64,000 nucleotides of DNA from Solen grandis (Eukaryota > Mollusca > Bivalvia > Adapedonta > Solenidae). The translations under genes were made by a program, and so were the position numbers. Shown in pieces: positions 46,668-58,442 of the stretch (position 1 is its first letter; each line of letters starts with the position of its first letter). The notes under the pieces were generated by a model. The model was not told the origin of the DNA. It did not search any database and worked only from the letters and a program-made list of their open reading frames with translations. The stretch covers positions 24,618,052 through 24,682,051 of the forward strand of contig CM037783.1 in assembly GCA_021229015.1 (NCBI GenBank), in the 5' to 3' direction.

Positions 46668-47411
46668 CAGGGGCTCGAAGTTGCATGGGGCGAATCATTT
46701 CGTACTTAATGGTAACATTAAAAAAAGGAAGGGAGGACACTATTTTCGGCTCATATTTGAATATCGCATTTTCAGCTAATAACGATCATTACTTGGTTCA
46801 TATGCATTTAAAATGAATAGAAATAAAGAATCGAACCGTTTCCCGTATTGTATTGACTCTTATAAATGACTAACAAGTTTTTTTATGTCCCAATCGAGCT
46901 TGACAACAGGCGGGACCGGCTACTTCCGGTTTCTTTAGCAGTCAACAAAATGTAAGCGCTCATCGGTGAATATATTTGAATTGAATATTGAGTAAGCAGG
47001 CATGACTTCCCTATACCTAATTGTCCGACAATGATTACATTGTGCCCATTTTCAATCGCATTTTTATGCTTTTATTGGACCTCCGTAACACAATGAAGTT
47101 TTTCCCGGAAAATGTCAGTTTCGTTTACATTTTGATTGACCAATAAAAATTTACCTTTATATTCACGGAAATTCCCCCTGTTGAAGCTCGTTGGAGCAAT
47201 AAATTATCGTTACAAAAGAAAAACTATCTCAATTACGTTCGGGGTTTTCTTAATTTATGTATTTAAAACACAACTTGTTCCATTTTCAATATTGCATTTT
47301 GTTATAAAAGCGTTTTTTTTCCAAATTTGGTCCAAAACAGTGTCCTCCCTTCTTCTTTTAATGTTACCATTAAGTACGAAACGATTCGCCCTATGCAACT
47401 TCGAGACCCTG
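46668..47411. mobile_element. hAT-like foldback MITE with ~85-bp inverted ends
   Basis: Left CAGGGGCTCGAAGTTGCATG and the right end in reverse complement CAGGGTCTCGAAGTTGCATA start inverted repeats that continue through CGTACTTAATGGTAACATTA to GGGAGGACACT. TTGATTCA occurs directly at 46660-46667 and 47416-47423, an 8-bp duplication as expected for hAT, offset by four bases (TGCA) on the right. No transposase inside. Confidence 0.82.
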
Positions 47412-47423
47412 TGCATTGATTCA

Positions 47424-49870
47424 TAAACCATACAGCTGCGTCTGGACCCCCTTTACATTGGATCTCTCATATCTGTAATTAAAATTACAGGAAAAACATG
47501 CTTGGGCGAGAATTTTTCACGAAATTCTCTTGAGCATCTAGTACTGTTTCAACACATGTACACCTGTATAAGAAAGACAAAGGACAGTTGTCGAGAAACC
47601 CTTTTTCCCCCTTAAATCTAAAGAGCCCAATTCTCTTAAAAAAACAAACTGGTCAACAGATTATGTCCTGATAGATATCATGTAGATGTTATATACATTT
47701 AGATACGTCACAGAATCTGTAAGTTGCCATGTTGTAACACTTCACGAGCATATAGTAAGGTGTCTATATGCTACGGTGATCACACAAAGGTCAAGGTCAC
47801 AGACCTGTCTCTGCGGACGTAAATAAGAACCTCAAGGGAGTATTGTTTTCTAAAACTGGGCATACTTCGAAGGATATAACAGACACGATATACCCATTTT
47901 TTAGCTATTAGGTAATGTCAATGTTGCACAATGTTTGTTGGTTTTTTTTAAGCAAGATTGAAACAAGTTCATGAGGATGCCACGCCCTTAAAACCATGAT
48001 TTTCCACTGACATCGAGTTATGTTCATTATGTACTATAAGCTATTTCATGGGTACATATATTCGATGAGATATCATGATTACATGTCAATGTCCGATATA
48101 TATATACATATATGGTTATTTTGGGAGGATTAATATTCGTGGATAAGACTATTCACAAAATCAACAAAAATTAGTCCCCCACGAATATAAATCATTATTC
48201 AGTATATGTAGGTGCAATGTGTTTTAATATGAATCCAATCTGGGATGACGAAGAACGAAAATTAGCCCCTTATGAATATTAGTGAATTATATAGCATTTG
48301 TGTGAATAGTGTTCTACTTATAATAATTAAGTTTTAGAATTATGTATTGACGGTGTATGATATACTTTACAAATTGGCAGATATGAGAATGATAGAAACT
48401 TGATATATAAAGAAAATGAGGAAATAAATAGGTTTACCTTAGTTGAAGGCAAACAGTTTAAAAAATGTGAATTTTGTTGTACATTTTGTTCCTCGTAAAA
48501 TGACAAATATCACGGGGTAGTAAAGAGGGTCGGTCCATAACATGGTATTGTTCTAAGTATAATAAAAATTCGGATACCCGTCGAGCGGCAAACAGAATAT
48601 TCTCGGTTTCGTAGTCTCTCTGCGCATTTCATTTCTCCTCGTCAGTCCTCGGGATATCGAGCGTTTTTAGACAAAAACTGCGGTATTAACTGCTTAGGTT
48701 TACATCGTCGGATACCACCAGTCAAATTTGTTCCATTACTCTCCATTCACCAACCGTGGGATGTTCACTAGCAAGTCGACGATTTCGCGTGTTAAACATG
48801 AAACTATATAAGAAAATCTAAATGATGGTTTACATTCTTGATTCTCTCCATGTCGAGGTAAAACCATCAGTGCAGGGGGTATATTATCTTGGATATTATA
48901 ATACGAGCGTTCTGATTGGTAAATACAAGGCAGGACAAGGTTACCCTGCATCAAATCGGTTTACTGAATCGACTCTCGATATAAAAGACGAAACGTTAGT
49001 GAAAAGGAAACCTGGGTGATGTGTGGAGAGTAGCGTAATTTCCATGTTCTCCATGTATCTTACTATGTGATAATATACAAGTATCAGTTGAAAACGTGCG
49101 TATGTGGGAGAGGAACGAGCTTGTAAAATGATTTGAGCATATGTCTGACAGTAAAACTATCAACACTATGTCTGGTTCTTTCCATTCAGGATGAATACAT
49201 CTAGGATAATATAAACAACAGAGATTTGGGTTTAAACTTTTTTTATTCAAATGACTTATGAGCATATAACTATACCCATGTGCAGTACAGGTAGTTCATC
49301 ATCGTAAATCTTATTTGTTTGAGTGTTAAAGCGAAAGCTAAAAGTCTGTTGAGATTTTCTCCAGTTTTTTGAAGTGTTTAAGAGTAAGATTTATGACATG
49401 CATGATAAATATTTGACTAAAGATAGCATATATAGACTTCATATTGAAATAGATTTCTGTTAAAACTATGCATTCTCTTTAGAGAGAGAGAGAGACAGAG
49501 AGAGAGAGAGAGTTTACGATGATTTCGAAGGATAAAAAGATAAATTATACTTAACAAGCAAAAAAATGATGGTGATGGAAATGTGAAGTCACAATTTCAG
49601 ATTTCTAAGATTTGAATTTTACATTTACCACGTGGATAAATATGAAAATATTTTCAACAAGTACGCTACATGTATTTCACGATCTAACAATCGTATCGAT
49701 AGGTCATGGTGAATATCGATAAAACAGTAAAAAAAAATACCGGTAATTCTTAAAAGAGATGTATGCGTATTTGACAAAACTTTTATCAGTCCATATGGTA
49801 CATTTTTTTCTGGAGAACCACACGCTCAACGTGCAGTGTCATCATTATTTATCTGCAATACAGGAAACTA
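47424..49870. other. No gene recognised
   Basis: A stretch with CCACGAATATAAAT and GATTAATATTCGTGG at 48125-48190 resembles the interior of the MITE at 54004-54217. An (AG)n microsatellite lies at 49480-49512. No coding sequence supported. Confidence 0.45.
49480..49512. repeat. (AG)n microsatellite
   Basis: AG dinucleotides with one ACAG interruption. Confidence 0.92.
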
Positions 49871-50190
49871 GCACCGTCCCCCGTGGCCGAGTGGTCAGAT
49901 CATCCGATTTAGGAGCGGGAGGTCGTAGGTTCGATCCCCGGCTGCGGGGTGACTAAAGTCGTAAAAAATGGTATTGGTATAGCTCAACAGCTTGCCGTTC
50001 AGCCTATAAAGTTATTTCTAGAACTGACTGGCCCAGTGTCAGGATAATGTGACTGGGTGTAATATCATGCCACATGCCTTCGGCGTGATGCTGCAGTGTG
50101 ACAGCACTACTGTATATTTGTCTCTAATAGACATATTCTGAAAATGACTGAACTAATATTGGTGGGACGTTACACCCAATAAACAAACGA
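49871..50190 (+). mobile_element. SINE family B, full length with target-site duplication
   Basis: Flanked by ACAGGAAACTA at 49860-49870 and 50191-50201. The head has A box TGGCCGAGTGGTCAG and B box GGTTCGATCCCC (Pol III type). The body has GACTAAAGTCGTAAAAAATG, GTCAGGATAATGTGACTGGG and ATGCTGCAGTGTGACAGCAC, and the tail is ACACCCAATAAACAAACGA. It inserted about 60 bases beyond the stop codon of the EF-hand gene, in antisense to it, so it may lie in that gene's 3' UTR. Confidence 0.92.
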
Positions 50191-50259
50191 ACAGGAAACT
50201 AAACAATGATTTAAAGTTGTAATATATATAGGATTATATTAATAAATTTGAAAAAAAAG

Positions 50260-50315
50260 TTATTGCTGTTCTTGTTGCTCATTTTGGAGGGGTGACTTTA
50301 TGATCTCCTCAATTG
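50260..50315 (-). CDS. EF-hand gene exon 5 (C-terminus)
   Basis: Acceptor TTTTCATTTCAG; 56 bases giving (A)IEEIIKSPLQNEQQEQQ and stop TAA (50260-50262). A 20-base piece of it is repeated at 50393-50412 beyond a (CA)n tract. Confidence 0.82.
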
Positions 50316-50356
50316 CTGAAATGAAAAGAATTTGTAAAATAAAGAACTTTCATTGA

Positions 50357-50394
<38 letters not shown>

Positions 50395-53300
50395 GGTGAC
50401 TTTATGATCTCCTTTTTTGGTGATAAATTGAACCTACAATTAAACAGTAAAAATAACAAATCAGCATTTTACTAAGAAACCATAACACGGAAAAGGGATT
50501 AGTGTGCATTTAAAGTAATGCTGATATTTTTACAGACTAATGTTTTACAAGTAATGTCATGGCCACAGTTTTCTTATAATAGCAGAACAGGGTTCGCAAA
50601 AATAAAACAGCATACTGTTCTTCCTTAGAATATGATAATAAGTATGTGACTTAGACATGTTCCAATGAAATTCTGTCATAAATGGCCAAATTATGCGGTT
50701 CTATTGTCGGTGGGTTACATGTAAGCATAGAAACAGGTTACACTTTATCGAAAACAAACCTTTCCTTTCAAGATAGCCTAACCCATCTTTGTCGAGTTCC
50801 TTAAAGATACAGTCTATTTCATCATCAGTCAGTGGCTCATCTCCGTTAGTTTGTAGATATGTCCTGTATATATATATAAAAAAATATGGTCAAAACACAA
50901 TTTAGCCTAATCATTTTGTAATAATTAATATACCTTACCTTATAAAAGACTTATTATTATTGCTGTTGTTGTTCTTTTCATTATTAAGCTTATTCAATGG
51001 AATACTTGAAGTGTATAGCTGTGGGCACAATAAATGCAGGTAGATACTGTTCAGAAAACGAAAAATTATCTTTTATCATGTTTGATATTTATTTCTGTTA
51101 TGGGACTGTTGCGATATCGCCCACTGGCAAGTAACAAGTTGGCCTCTAGATATATTATCTCAGATTTACCAAAATCAATGTACCCGAAATAATATAAAAT
51201 GTGCAAGCCCTTTTCTAGAAACCCCCGTGTTGTAGTTAAGAACAGTCAAATCTCGGTTAATCGAAATGCCGGGGACCAAATCAAGAACGTGCTTACTGGA
51301 TATTTCCCGGAAAATTTAGGCCGGAAAACGTAATTATACAATCCTCCTAAAAAGAAGATATCAATTTAGGACCTTGGTTCCGCCTAGAATTATGATTTGA
51401 TATGTCTATCTAATATCATTAGCAAATAACACACGCGTATCATAGAACCATTTACATGTACAATCACTTCAAAATGAAAAAAAAAAATATGCAAATTGAA
51501 AACGCCAGTCCCTTAAAAGCTTTTTTAATGTTTTCAAAATGGCGCCAGGACCTTTAGGCGTAGATCAAACTATTTCACAAATACTAATAATCCAGATACT
51601 TTTTACATAGAAATAAGGAGGAAAGGAATATAAACTACCAGAATATTTCAAATAAAGGCCAGGATGAGAAGTAACTGAGGTTCAACTGTACAAGGGTTTT
51701 CAGGAATGACTTTCACTTCTTTCTTTTTTTTTTTATCTTGGTTCGGGTATAGTATAGGTACATGTGAAATAAATTGTCAAATCTAAAGGCTATTTCATGG
51801 TATTATAACCTATATTTTAGCTGAGTGGGCCAAATTTCATCCGTAAATGCCAAGCTCACACTGTGAATTAACATATTTTAAAGAAATGTGTTATTTTATT
51901 TATTATGTGCACCTATATTTGCTCCAATTTATAGACGAACATAAATGCGGAAAAAAAAAACATATTATTATACTATGTGATTTAAGCATGTTCTTGTGAC
52001 TGCCAATTTCTGAGAGCAGGTTGTACCTCAGGTGCCATTGGTAACTCCTACCTGACTACGTCATGAAAATCCCAATATCTGCCTCATGTAAGAACATTCT
52101 CTTACTTAATTTCGTTGGGACATTTTAACGAAATTTAAAACGGCCATGGCAATGTAATTGATCGAAAATGTATAATACCAATATCAATATTCAATATCTA
52201 ATTCAATACAAAGCCAATATCTAATTCAAAAGCAGAATATTCTTATGAAAACGGGAGTGTAGGTAATTATAGAGCTTGGTATTGAAAATCTCATTTCACT
52301 GCCATTTTAAAGAGTGTAAAAATCAAAGGTCCCATTGATTAAATCAGTTCACGGCCAGGAGATGGTGAAGAGGAGTTTTGATTGGTTATATATGATACAC
52401 TCTTCTCCGTCTTTTATCTTTGGTATTGATGTTTGAATCCAATGGCGCGGTATAAGATATGAAATATATTCAAACAGAAATATGATCAGTTTAACCCTTT
52501 CCCTCATATAGACTCATTTTGACACACTCAGTAGGTACCAAATAAAGCCTGATCTGCAGAAAACCACAGTTAAACCTTACAAAATTTAATTACAAAATCC
52601 TCATTTCCAGACCACTGAGGAGCAACGAACAGCATTAAACCTGATCAGCCTGCGAGTTTCTCGCAGGCTGATCTGGTTTTATGCTGTTCGCATAGGTCTT
52701 TTCATGGTGTCCTCTATGAGGGAAAGGGTTAAAATGAACACATCGTGTATCTTTATAGCCAGCAGGCCAGTGATTGTCAACTTTTCAGCCACGGAATAAG
52801 TACACTAACATCATTCATTTGCTCTAATGTGGACCATAAATTAACTTTCAATTTGTTATCAAACTTGCGTAATTTTCGCACATGGTTATTTAAAACCTAT
52901 GCACACTTTCTTCTATGACTGAGCATAGACACACAGGCAGACAGGCAGACAAACAGATACACGGACAGGTAAGATGTAACCTAAATTCCATCTTGTCTAT
53001 TTTCCCGTCGCCGTTTGTATCCAGACTGTCGAAGGCCTCCTTTATCAGTTTATCGGGATTCATGGCGTTGATCTCCTCCAAAATCATCTTCATCAATCGG
53101 CGGAATTCTTCAGGGTCTAGCTCGCCATCATCTGAAGCAAATGGACCATCATGGTCAATTTTGACCTTGACCATTTTTGCATGCAGTACTAGTATTGCAT
53201 AAAAAAGGATAAAACAAAAACTAAACTTTCGGGCAGGATCAATGACTGAAGATCTAATAGTTGTAGTTTGAACACCCCCTTAAGTGTGTGTGTGTGTGGG

Positions 53301-54848
53301 TGGGGGAATCTTCACCAATCGGAACTCCTCGGTGATAAATGACGGAATTACCCGAGAAGTACCGATTGGATCACAGACTCAGAATATTAGTGGTTCAACC
53401 AAGAAACCGTCGAGATGGATCAGTATAATTGTTAAGAACTAGTCTCCGGAAATGTTTAAACAAAGATAAATGTTGATGTTCAGAGAGAGAGAGAGAGAGA
53501 AATAATAGCAAAAAACACACCAAACTCACGCCCCTATACCCTCACCTTTAAACCCCGAAATCTCAAAATATTCGTAGAAACATTATGATTTATGAAACAT
53601 GATGATACTGCTCGAAGATACCAACTGTTGCTGCAGTATCACCAACTTTGAAGCCGTATTATATTTGGAACATGACAGTGAATAACAGAATAAATATAAC
53701 GTTATGTGGAAAATTATCACGAGCTTATTATTTACATATATAGCGTTTCTTATTATAACGTATAACGATTTACTGTTTTTATCTGCAACCTTGAGGACCT
53801 GTTTAACGTCTTCCGATGTCGGGTTCATGCCCATCAAGTTTGCAGCAAGACGGAGTTCTTTAACTGACAGTTTACCGCTACCATCCTCATCTATAGACTT
53901 GAACGCCTCGTCACATTCTGTATAGTGAAACACATTGGTCGTGATCTTCACGTATGAGGTACAGGTACTTTTATATGTACCTTTATCATATGTGGTGGTA
54001 ATATACCGTGAAATCAGTAATTTTCGTGGGACACTAATTTTTGTCGATTTCGTGGAGGGTTTTATCCACGAATATTAATCCACACAAAAACTTCTCGTAT
54101 AAAGACCTCAGACTCGTTTTCTAGAAACAAAGATCCACAAATAAATGTACCCAAGACATTCTCTTAGGTACATAATGAACGAAATTTTATGTCAACAAAA
54201 TTAATGATTTTACAGTACATGTTATACAAAAATGGATAAAATTGGAGTTTGCAAAATAGATTTTTTTCTTTAAGAAACATTACATTATTTTTTCAGTAAT
54301 TTCCGTCAATGTTCATCTTATAAATTAAGCGTTGTAAGGAAGTTTGATCTATATGTCAATGATGTCGCGTTTAGCCGAAACCACTGAAAAGAAATACCAT
54401 TTCAAACTTTTACCTAATAACATTAACAAACAGAAAGAAAAGACCCAGTTCAGGAGCTACCTTCAGACGCTATCTGATCAAAGCCTCTTCTACATGATCA
54501 TGCATATTGTAACTCAGACTATACACAGTGTGCAAAAAAGGTCCATTGTTATAAATCCTAGTTCACAAGTTCAGTAAATTAGTGTTCATCTAGTCATAAT
54601 TTTGTACATGCAAAGTCATTAGATAAGTAGTTGAAGAGAATGATTAGACGTCGCAAGGACTATATGTGCAGTAAATAAATGTAAATAAAGTTGACTTTGA
54701 AAGAAATAACCAAATAAAAGTTATTTTGAGAATGTCTTAGCTTTATGAACTTAAATATGAAATCTTGCATTCCATTCCAATGATATATAGATTTAAAATA
54801 ATCATATAGCAATCACATACTTCTCTCTACATGCGGTGTCCATTCCAT
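50260..54848 (-). CDS. EF-hand calcium-binding protein, five-exon gene (179 aa)
   Basis: Five coding exons (54821-54848, 53774-53917, 52981-53188, 50760-50863, 50260-50315) total 540 bases including TAA; every intron has GT-AG ends and all joins are in phase. Four EF-hand regions are visible. The first loop, DEDGSGKLSVKE, and the third, DTNGDGKIDKME, are canonical. The second (around SDDGELDPEEF) has an altered, longer loop. The fourth (DKDGLGYLERKA) lacks the usual Glu at position 12 and probably binds calcium weakly or not at all. The length and layout fit the calmodulin/troponin-C-like superfamily; the C-terminal tail is Gln/Glu-rich. The role is inferred as a cytosolic Ca2+ sensor or buffer. 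The start ATG lies directly after an AG, so a non-coding first exon upstream is likely, perhaps the one with donor AAAAAA|GTAAGT near 55990. Intron 3 holds two MITEs. Confidence 0.88.
50359..50392. repeat. (AC)n microsatellite in EF-hand intron 4
   Basis: Seventeen AC dinucleotides between two copies of GGGGTGACTTTATGATCTCC (50289-50308 and 50393-50412). Confidence 0.95.
50760..50863 (-). CDS. EF-hand gene exon 4 (degenerate EF-hand 4)
   Basis: Acceptor TATATACAG; reads TYLQTNGDEPLTDDEIDCIF and KELDKDGLGYLERK with one trailing base before a GTTTGT donor. The loop has Leu at position 5 and, with the next exon, Ala at 12, so it is not canonical. Confidence 0.85.
51243..51688. mobile_element. 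pogo/Tigger-like MITE
   Basis: Left CAGTCAAATCTCGGTTA and right, in reverse complement, CAGTTGAACCTCAGTTA are inverted ends of pogo type. 446 bases, no transposase. It lies in intron 3 of the EF-hand gene. TA is present only on the right flank, so the left target site has decayed. Confidence 0.72.
52491..52732 (-). mobile_element. TTAA-flanked hairpin MITE, copy 2
   Basis: 242 bases from TTAA to TTAA, in opposite orientation to copy 1. Same inverted ends and internal hairpin (GCCTGCGAGT/TCTCGCAGGC). It lies in intron 3 of the EF-hand gene. Confidence 0.9.
52981..53188 (-). CDS. EF-hand gene exon 3 (altered EF-hand 2, canonical EF-hand 3)
   Basis: 208 bases between TACTAG acceptor and GTTACA donor. 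It contains the unusual insert MVKVKIDHDGPFASDDGELD between the helices of EF-hand 2, then the full EF-hand 3 (FDSLDTNGDGKIDKMEF). The GTTACA donor is non-optimal but phase to exon 4 fits (AG|G, Arg). Confidence 0.88.
53482..53500. repeat. (GA)n microsatellite
   Basis: Short GA run in EF-hand intron 2. A (GT)n tract lies nearby at 53285-53298. Confidence 0.85.
53774..53917 (-). CDS. EF-hand gene exon 2 (EF-hand 1)
   Basis: Acceptor TTTCACTATACAG, 144 bases, donor GTAAAT. Reads CDEAFKSIDEDGSGKLSVKE and LRLAANLMGMNPTSEDVKQ to VADKN, i.e. the complete first EF-hand and the entering helix of the second. Confidence 0.9.
54004..54217. mobile_element. Short MITE with TACYGTRAAATCA ends
   Basis: Left TACCGTGAAATCAGTAATTT and right, in reverse complement, TACTGTAAAATCATTAATTT form inverted ends. 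The interior has TTTTCGTGGG and ATCCACGAATATTAATCC. 214 bases, in intron 1 of the EF-hand gene. A related interior lies at 48125-48190. Confidence 0.8.
54821..54848 (-). CDS. EF-hand gene exon 1 (start)
   Basis: ATG at 54846-54848 right after TTATTTCAG; 28 bases encoding MEWTPHVER plus one base, donor GTATGT. The phase (one base left over) matches exon 2 exactly, which supports this frame over the second ATG in a different frame. Confidence 0.65.
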
Positions 54849-55074
54849 CTGAAATAAAAAAAAAAAACAATATGGATTTATATAAATGAATTAAGTAAGC
54901 ATTATGTTTTTTAAGAAATGGCTTTGCGCCGTTTTCGACACCCGCAGTCCTGTAATGGGGTCAATTTATTAAAAGCCGAGGCATAATTCTGTAAATAATT
55001 ACCATTTTTCTAAACTTAAACCAGAGATGACGATATTCCCATTTACTTCAGTTTAAAAACCCACTGACAGTATT

Positions 55075-55245
55075 ACAGTCATTTGGATAACCTGTCTTCG
55101 TAAGATATCGCTACCTCACTGCTATCACACCGCAGATGAATGGCATGATACCACACCAGTTACATAACTCTGACATAGGGCCAACAACTACCCTTGAGTG
55201 CTGAGCGACAAGCAATCACTTTAACAATTCGGCCACCGAGATCTA
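55075..55245 (-). mobile_element. SINE family B copy, minus strand
   Basis: In reverse complement: a tRNA-like start CTCGGTGGCCGAATTGTTAA, GCTCAGCACTCAAGGGTAGT, GTTGGCCCTATGTCAGAGTT and GTGTGGTATCATGCCATTCA. It is diverged and has lost the B-box region. Confidence 0.7.
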
Positions 55246-55304
55246 TTTCATCATGCGACCCTTATTGACTGGGGACGAAACTTCATTCTCTAAACACAGA
55301 CAAT

Positions 55305-55311
<7 letters not shown>

Positions 55312-55343
<32 letters not shown>

Positions 55344-55346
55344 TTT
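55312..55346. repeat. (ATTT)n microsatellite
   Basis: About nine ATTT tetranucleotides directly before the TTAA of the MITE at 55351. Confidence 0.93.
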
Positions 55347-55350
55347 GAAG

Positions 55351-55592
55351 TTAACCCTTTCCCTCATAGAGGACACCATGAAAAGACCTATGCGAACAGC
55401 ATAAAACCAGATCAGCCTGCGAGTAACTCGCAGGCTGATCAGGTTTTATGCTGTTCGCTGCTCCTCAATGGTCTGGTAATGAGGATTTTACAATTAAATT
55501 TGGTAAGGTTTGAGTTTGGCTTTCTGAAGATCAGGCTTTATGTGGTACCTATTGAGTGCGTCAAAATGAGTTTATATGAGGGAAAGGGTTAA
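55351..55592 (+). mobile_element. TTAA-flanked hairpin MITE, copy 3
   Basis: 242 bases, TTAA on both sides, ends CCCTTTCCCTCATA inverted. The hairpin at 55392-55458 has 33-base arms with a single mismatch (AGATCAG/TGATCAG). Confidence 0.92.
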
Positions 55593-56190
55593 TTAATATC
55601 GAACCACGGGCTTTATGTCAATACTCTTGTATCCTGTCACACTACCTGTCCTAGACTAACAGTGTTTTCATCCGAACATGTATCTATATGTGAAATATAA
55701 ATTATGCAAATTAAATGAAGCTCGTGCACAAAAAAAACAGAGACCTTCCCTCGCACTGTCACGCCTTGTACACCCGCAATATGAAAGTACATGTTAGTTA
55801 TTTATAAATCTATATCGATTGAATTCAGGAACCCGTGGAAATAATTGTATCAGTACTTCCATTATATGGAGAAACTAACACTTGATATATTAAATCATTT
55901 GTTTCATTCTTCATTATCAGCATTTTTTAAATGTATGAACTGTTTGTCCGCGGAGAGTATTCAGTAATGTTGTACAAAATCTATACTTACTTTTTTGTCA
56001 CAGATAATGCGTAAAACATGGTTGAACGATTGGCTAGAAGGGATAAGTGTAAAATCGAATAATGGTACCCATAAATGCTTGGCTATGTTTATTTACATTA
56101 TAGATCAAAACACAAATGTGGAATTATAGTTGATGAAAATATGATGAAAAATAGTTGATTTTTTTTATTTCTTTTTCAATGAAGGCAAAA
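55593..56190. other. Upstream region of the EF-hand gene
   Basis: No coding sequence recognised. On the minus strand a strong donor (AAAAAA|GTAAGTATAG) at about 55982-55997 could end a 5' non-coding exon of the EF-hand gene. No TATA box or other promoter element is claimed. Confidence 0.3.
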
Positions 56191-56193
56191 CAT

Positions 56194-56402
56194 AACTTGT
56201 TTGTTTCCACTAATATCTCAAAAAAAAAAGGTAGGTAGGTAGGTCGGCTAAACTTTTTTTTTATTTTTTTAAAACTTTTTTCCTATTTCCCTTAGTGACG
56301 AAAAACAGCGTTTTGCAACCGTGATAACCCGAATACAAGGGAAAGAAAAGTTAAAGATCGGTACAAATAATAGGGACGGTCCGGTTAGTGGAAACAAGTA
56401 AC
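56194..56402. mobile_element. Possible short MITE with TTGTTTCCACTAA-like ends
   Basis: AACTTGTTTGTTTCCACTAA at the left and, in reverse complement, TTACTTGTTTCCACTAACC at the right form inverted ends. A GGTAGGTAGGTAGGT run sits near the left end. About 209 bases. Confidence 0.5.
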
Positions 56403-56534
56403 TTCTTTTATTACGCTTTATTTTCCTCGTTCCGTCTAAATCTGTTAATCATATTTGTTCTGTTCCTGAAAATGACAATTACCCTATTAATGCCGACTTT
56501 CAAACTTTTACTGTTGAGATGAAGGGGCAATAAT

Positions 56535-56715
56535 GTATGTCGCTTAAAATGACCGAGTTATTAGAGCGTCCGAAACGAAGAGTAATGTCGCGGGTTCAAT
56601 CCATGCACGACACACGAGCTCGTGAAAGTGTTACTGGGAACTACCCACTTGGTGTTCAGAGTTTGGTGTCGTTAATGTAGACACTGTCTATCTCCAAATA
56701 CTTGAACTACGGTCC
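56535..56715 (+). mobile_element. Diverged SINE, family B-like
   Basis: The tRNA-like head (TGACCGAGTTATTAGAGCGT and CGCGGGTTCAATCC) is followed by a diverged body ending TAGACACTGTCTATCTCCAA, which resembles the family-B end AGACATCATCTCCAAATGAC. Confidence 0.5.
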
Positions 56716-57354
56716 GCTGAAGTTCTAATTTGACAAATCAAGGCTCAGCGTTAAACTGTCGTAACTTCTATGTATCAATGAATAAGTTACGACCGTTTTG
56801 CGCTGAGCCCTCGAAATGTAGACTGATAGACTTCACTGTATAAGACAGTAACTACTTAGTGAAAGGGTTGGTTGGTTGGCTGGTGGGTTGGGCGAAATTG
56901 GACTTTGTTAATATGACACACTCAACCGCTTTGTGAAATATTTTATCAGCATTATTTCGAAAACTTAATTTATATTACGTTTTAACCCTTGAAATGTCTG
57001 AGACATTTTTCCACCTGCAACCCATTTTTGTACAGCACTGCAGTGTAGTGGAGAGGTTAGGCGTCATGCACGGCGTTTTCGTTAGAAACGTGTCGTGTAT
57101 TTCTATCTAACCATTACTATTAGCCCATTACTTTGATACACAGTGAGCCTCTGTGTACTTAACAGTTATGTAAGATGAAACTCATCCACAGCGAACGGTT
57201 GTCATTTCACTTCAGCAGATGTGTGATGGCAAGACCATGTCCTGTATTCTCAAAACAAAAAATGTACTACAGTATGATATTCATGCTCAAATGCCCCTGA
57301 GTTCAATGAGGATTTAAATATGGCATATGAATCGCGTGTTTCGATTTAACGCCC

Positions 57355-57605
57355 GATTGACAGTACTTCAGTTATTTGGAGACTTTACGTAGTCTACGAT
57401 ATTTAGAGTGCGCTGTCCTTCTGTGATATTACTCAGTACACACATGGCATGGTACCACACCCAGTCAAATTATCCTGAAACTATCCGTTTGTCTGTCATA
57501 CGAGATAGTTACTAGAACCGTTTTGAAAAAAACAACAAAAAAACAAAAAAACAACAACATTGATATGCCGCGTCCCCGCGATCGAACCAAGACTACCCAG
57601 TTACG
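57355..57605 (-). mobile_element. SINE family B copy, minus strand
   Basis: In reverse complement it has a B box GGTTCGATCGCGG, CGGCATATCAA, AATTTGACTGGGTGTGGTAC and CAAATAACTGAAGTACTGTC. A CAA/AAC-rich run (57528-57558) is inserted between body parts. Confidence 0.7.
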
Positions 57606-58442
57606 GATGGACAGCCATCGGAACAGTGTGAGCCCAAGAAGGACTGAATAAAATTAAAATACAGTTACACAAGAAAGAAAGATTGGTTTTAGGGTATCTA
57701 TCTGAGATGTGATACCACTCTCGATCTGGGGCTGAAATAGATATGCTCGCCAATTGGTTTCTGTAAGATCGCCTGAATTCGGCATAGCAACTTAAAACAA
57801 AAAACAATAACAGCAACAAAAAACAAAACAAAACAAACAAGACTAGACTACAAGTAACTAACACGCACACAAATAAGCTGTGTACTGTTTGTTCTTCATA
57901 GAAAAAAGAATTGGTGAACGTCTACTAAACCACTAGCCGTTCGCCAGTGGTTAAGTCTGGGTTATACACTTAACGAAACTGGTTAAGAACTCGGATTTCA
58001 AACTCGGATTTTTTTTTTCCAAAATGAATGCCCAATTAATATTGGAAATATGTATCGGTTCAATCTGTCGTCTGCTTAAATGATTTTGATGAATAATAAA
58101 TCATGCGAAACAAATCAAAGTTTCGTGGATTGCAATTGAAAATCGAAAAATAAATTTATTTTAAATACACGAAACTTTAGTCGCGATACTTACAGTTAAG
58201 TGTAATACAGTATATGTAGTATCGGAAGGTCTCTTAATGGTATTAAAACGATCTGTATGTTTCAGAACTTGTTTGAAATGAGCACCAATATATATATACA
58301 CTGGCACTCAGTAATATGCATATCTTTCCACATCAGTCATTATCGATCTCTCCACCATAAAACATAAATATTTTAAAACTTAGTTACTTTGTGTTCAACT
58401 ACTTATTGACTCAGGTCATTTTTTCTATAGGACATTTGTGTA
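57606..58442. other. No gene recognised
   Basis: Low-complexity AAC-rich DNA at 57790-57840, otherwise unremarkable. Confidence 0.45.

Noticed and set aside
49871..49950. Possible tRNA gene at the A/B boxes
   Set aside because: It is the head of a family-B SINE with a body and target duplications; the other such heads (60242, 18490, 59440 minus) are explained in the same way.
55982..56012. Coding first exon for the EF-hand gene (MFYALSVTK...)
   Set aside because: The donor is strong, but its ATG frame leaves two bases and would shift the following exons out of frame. At most it is a non-coding exon.
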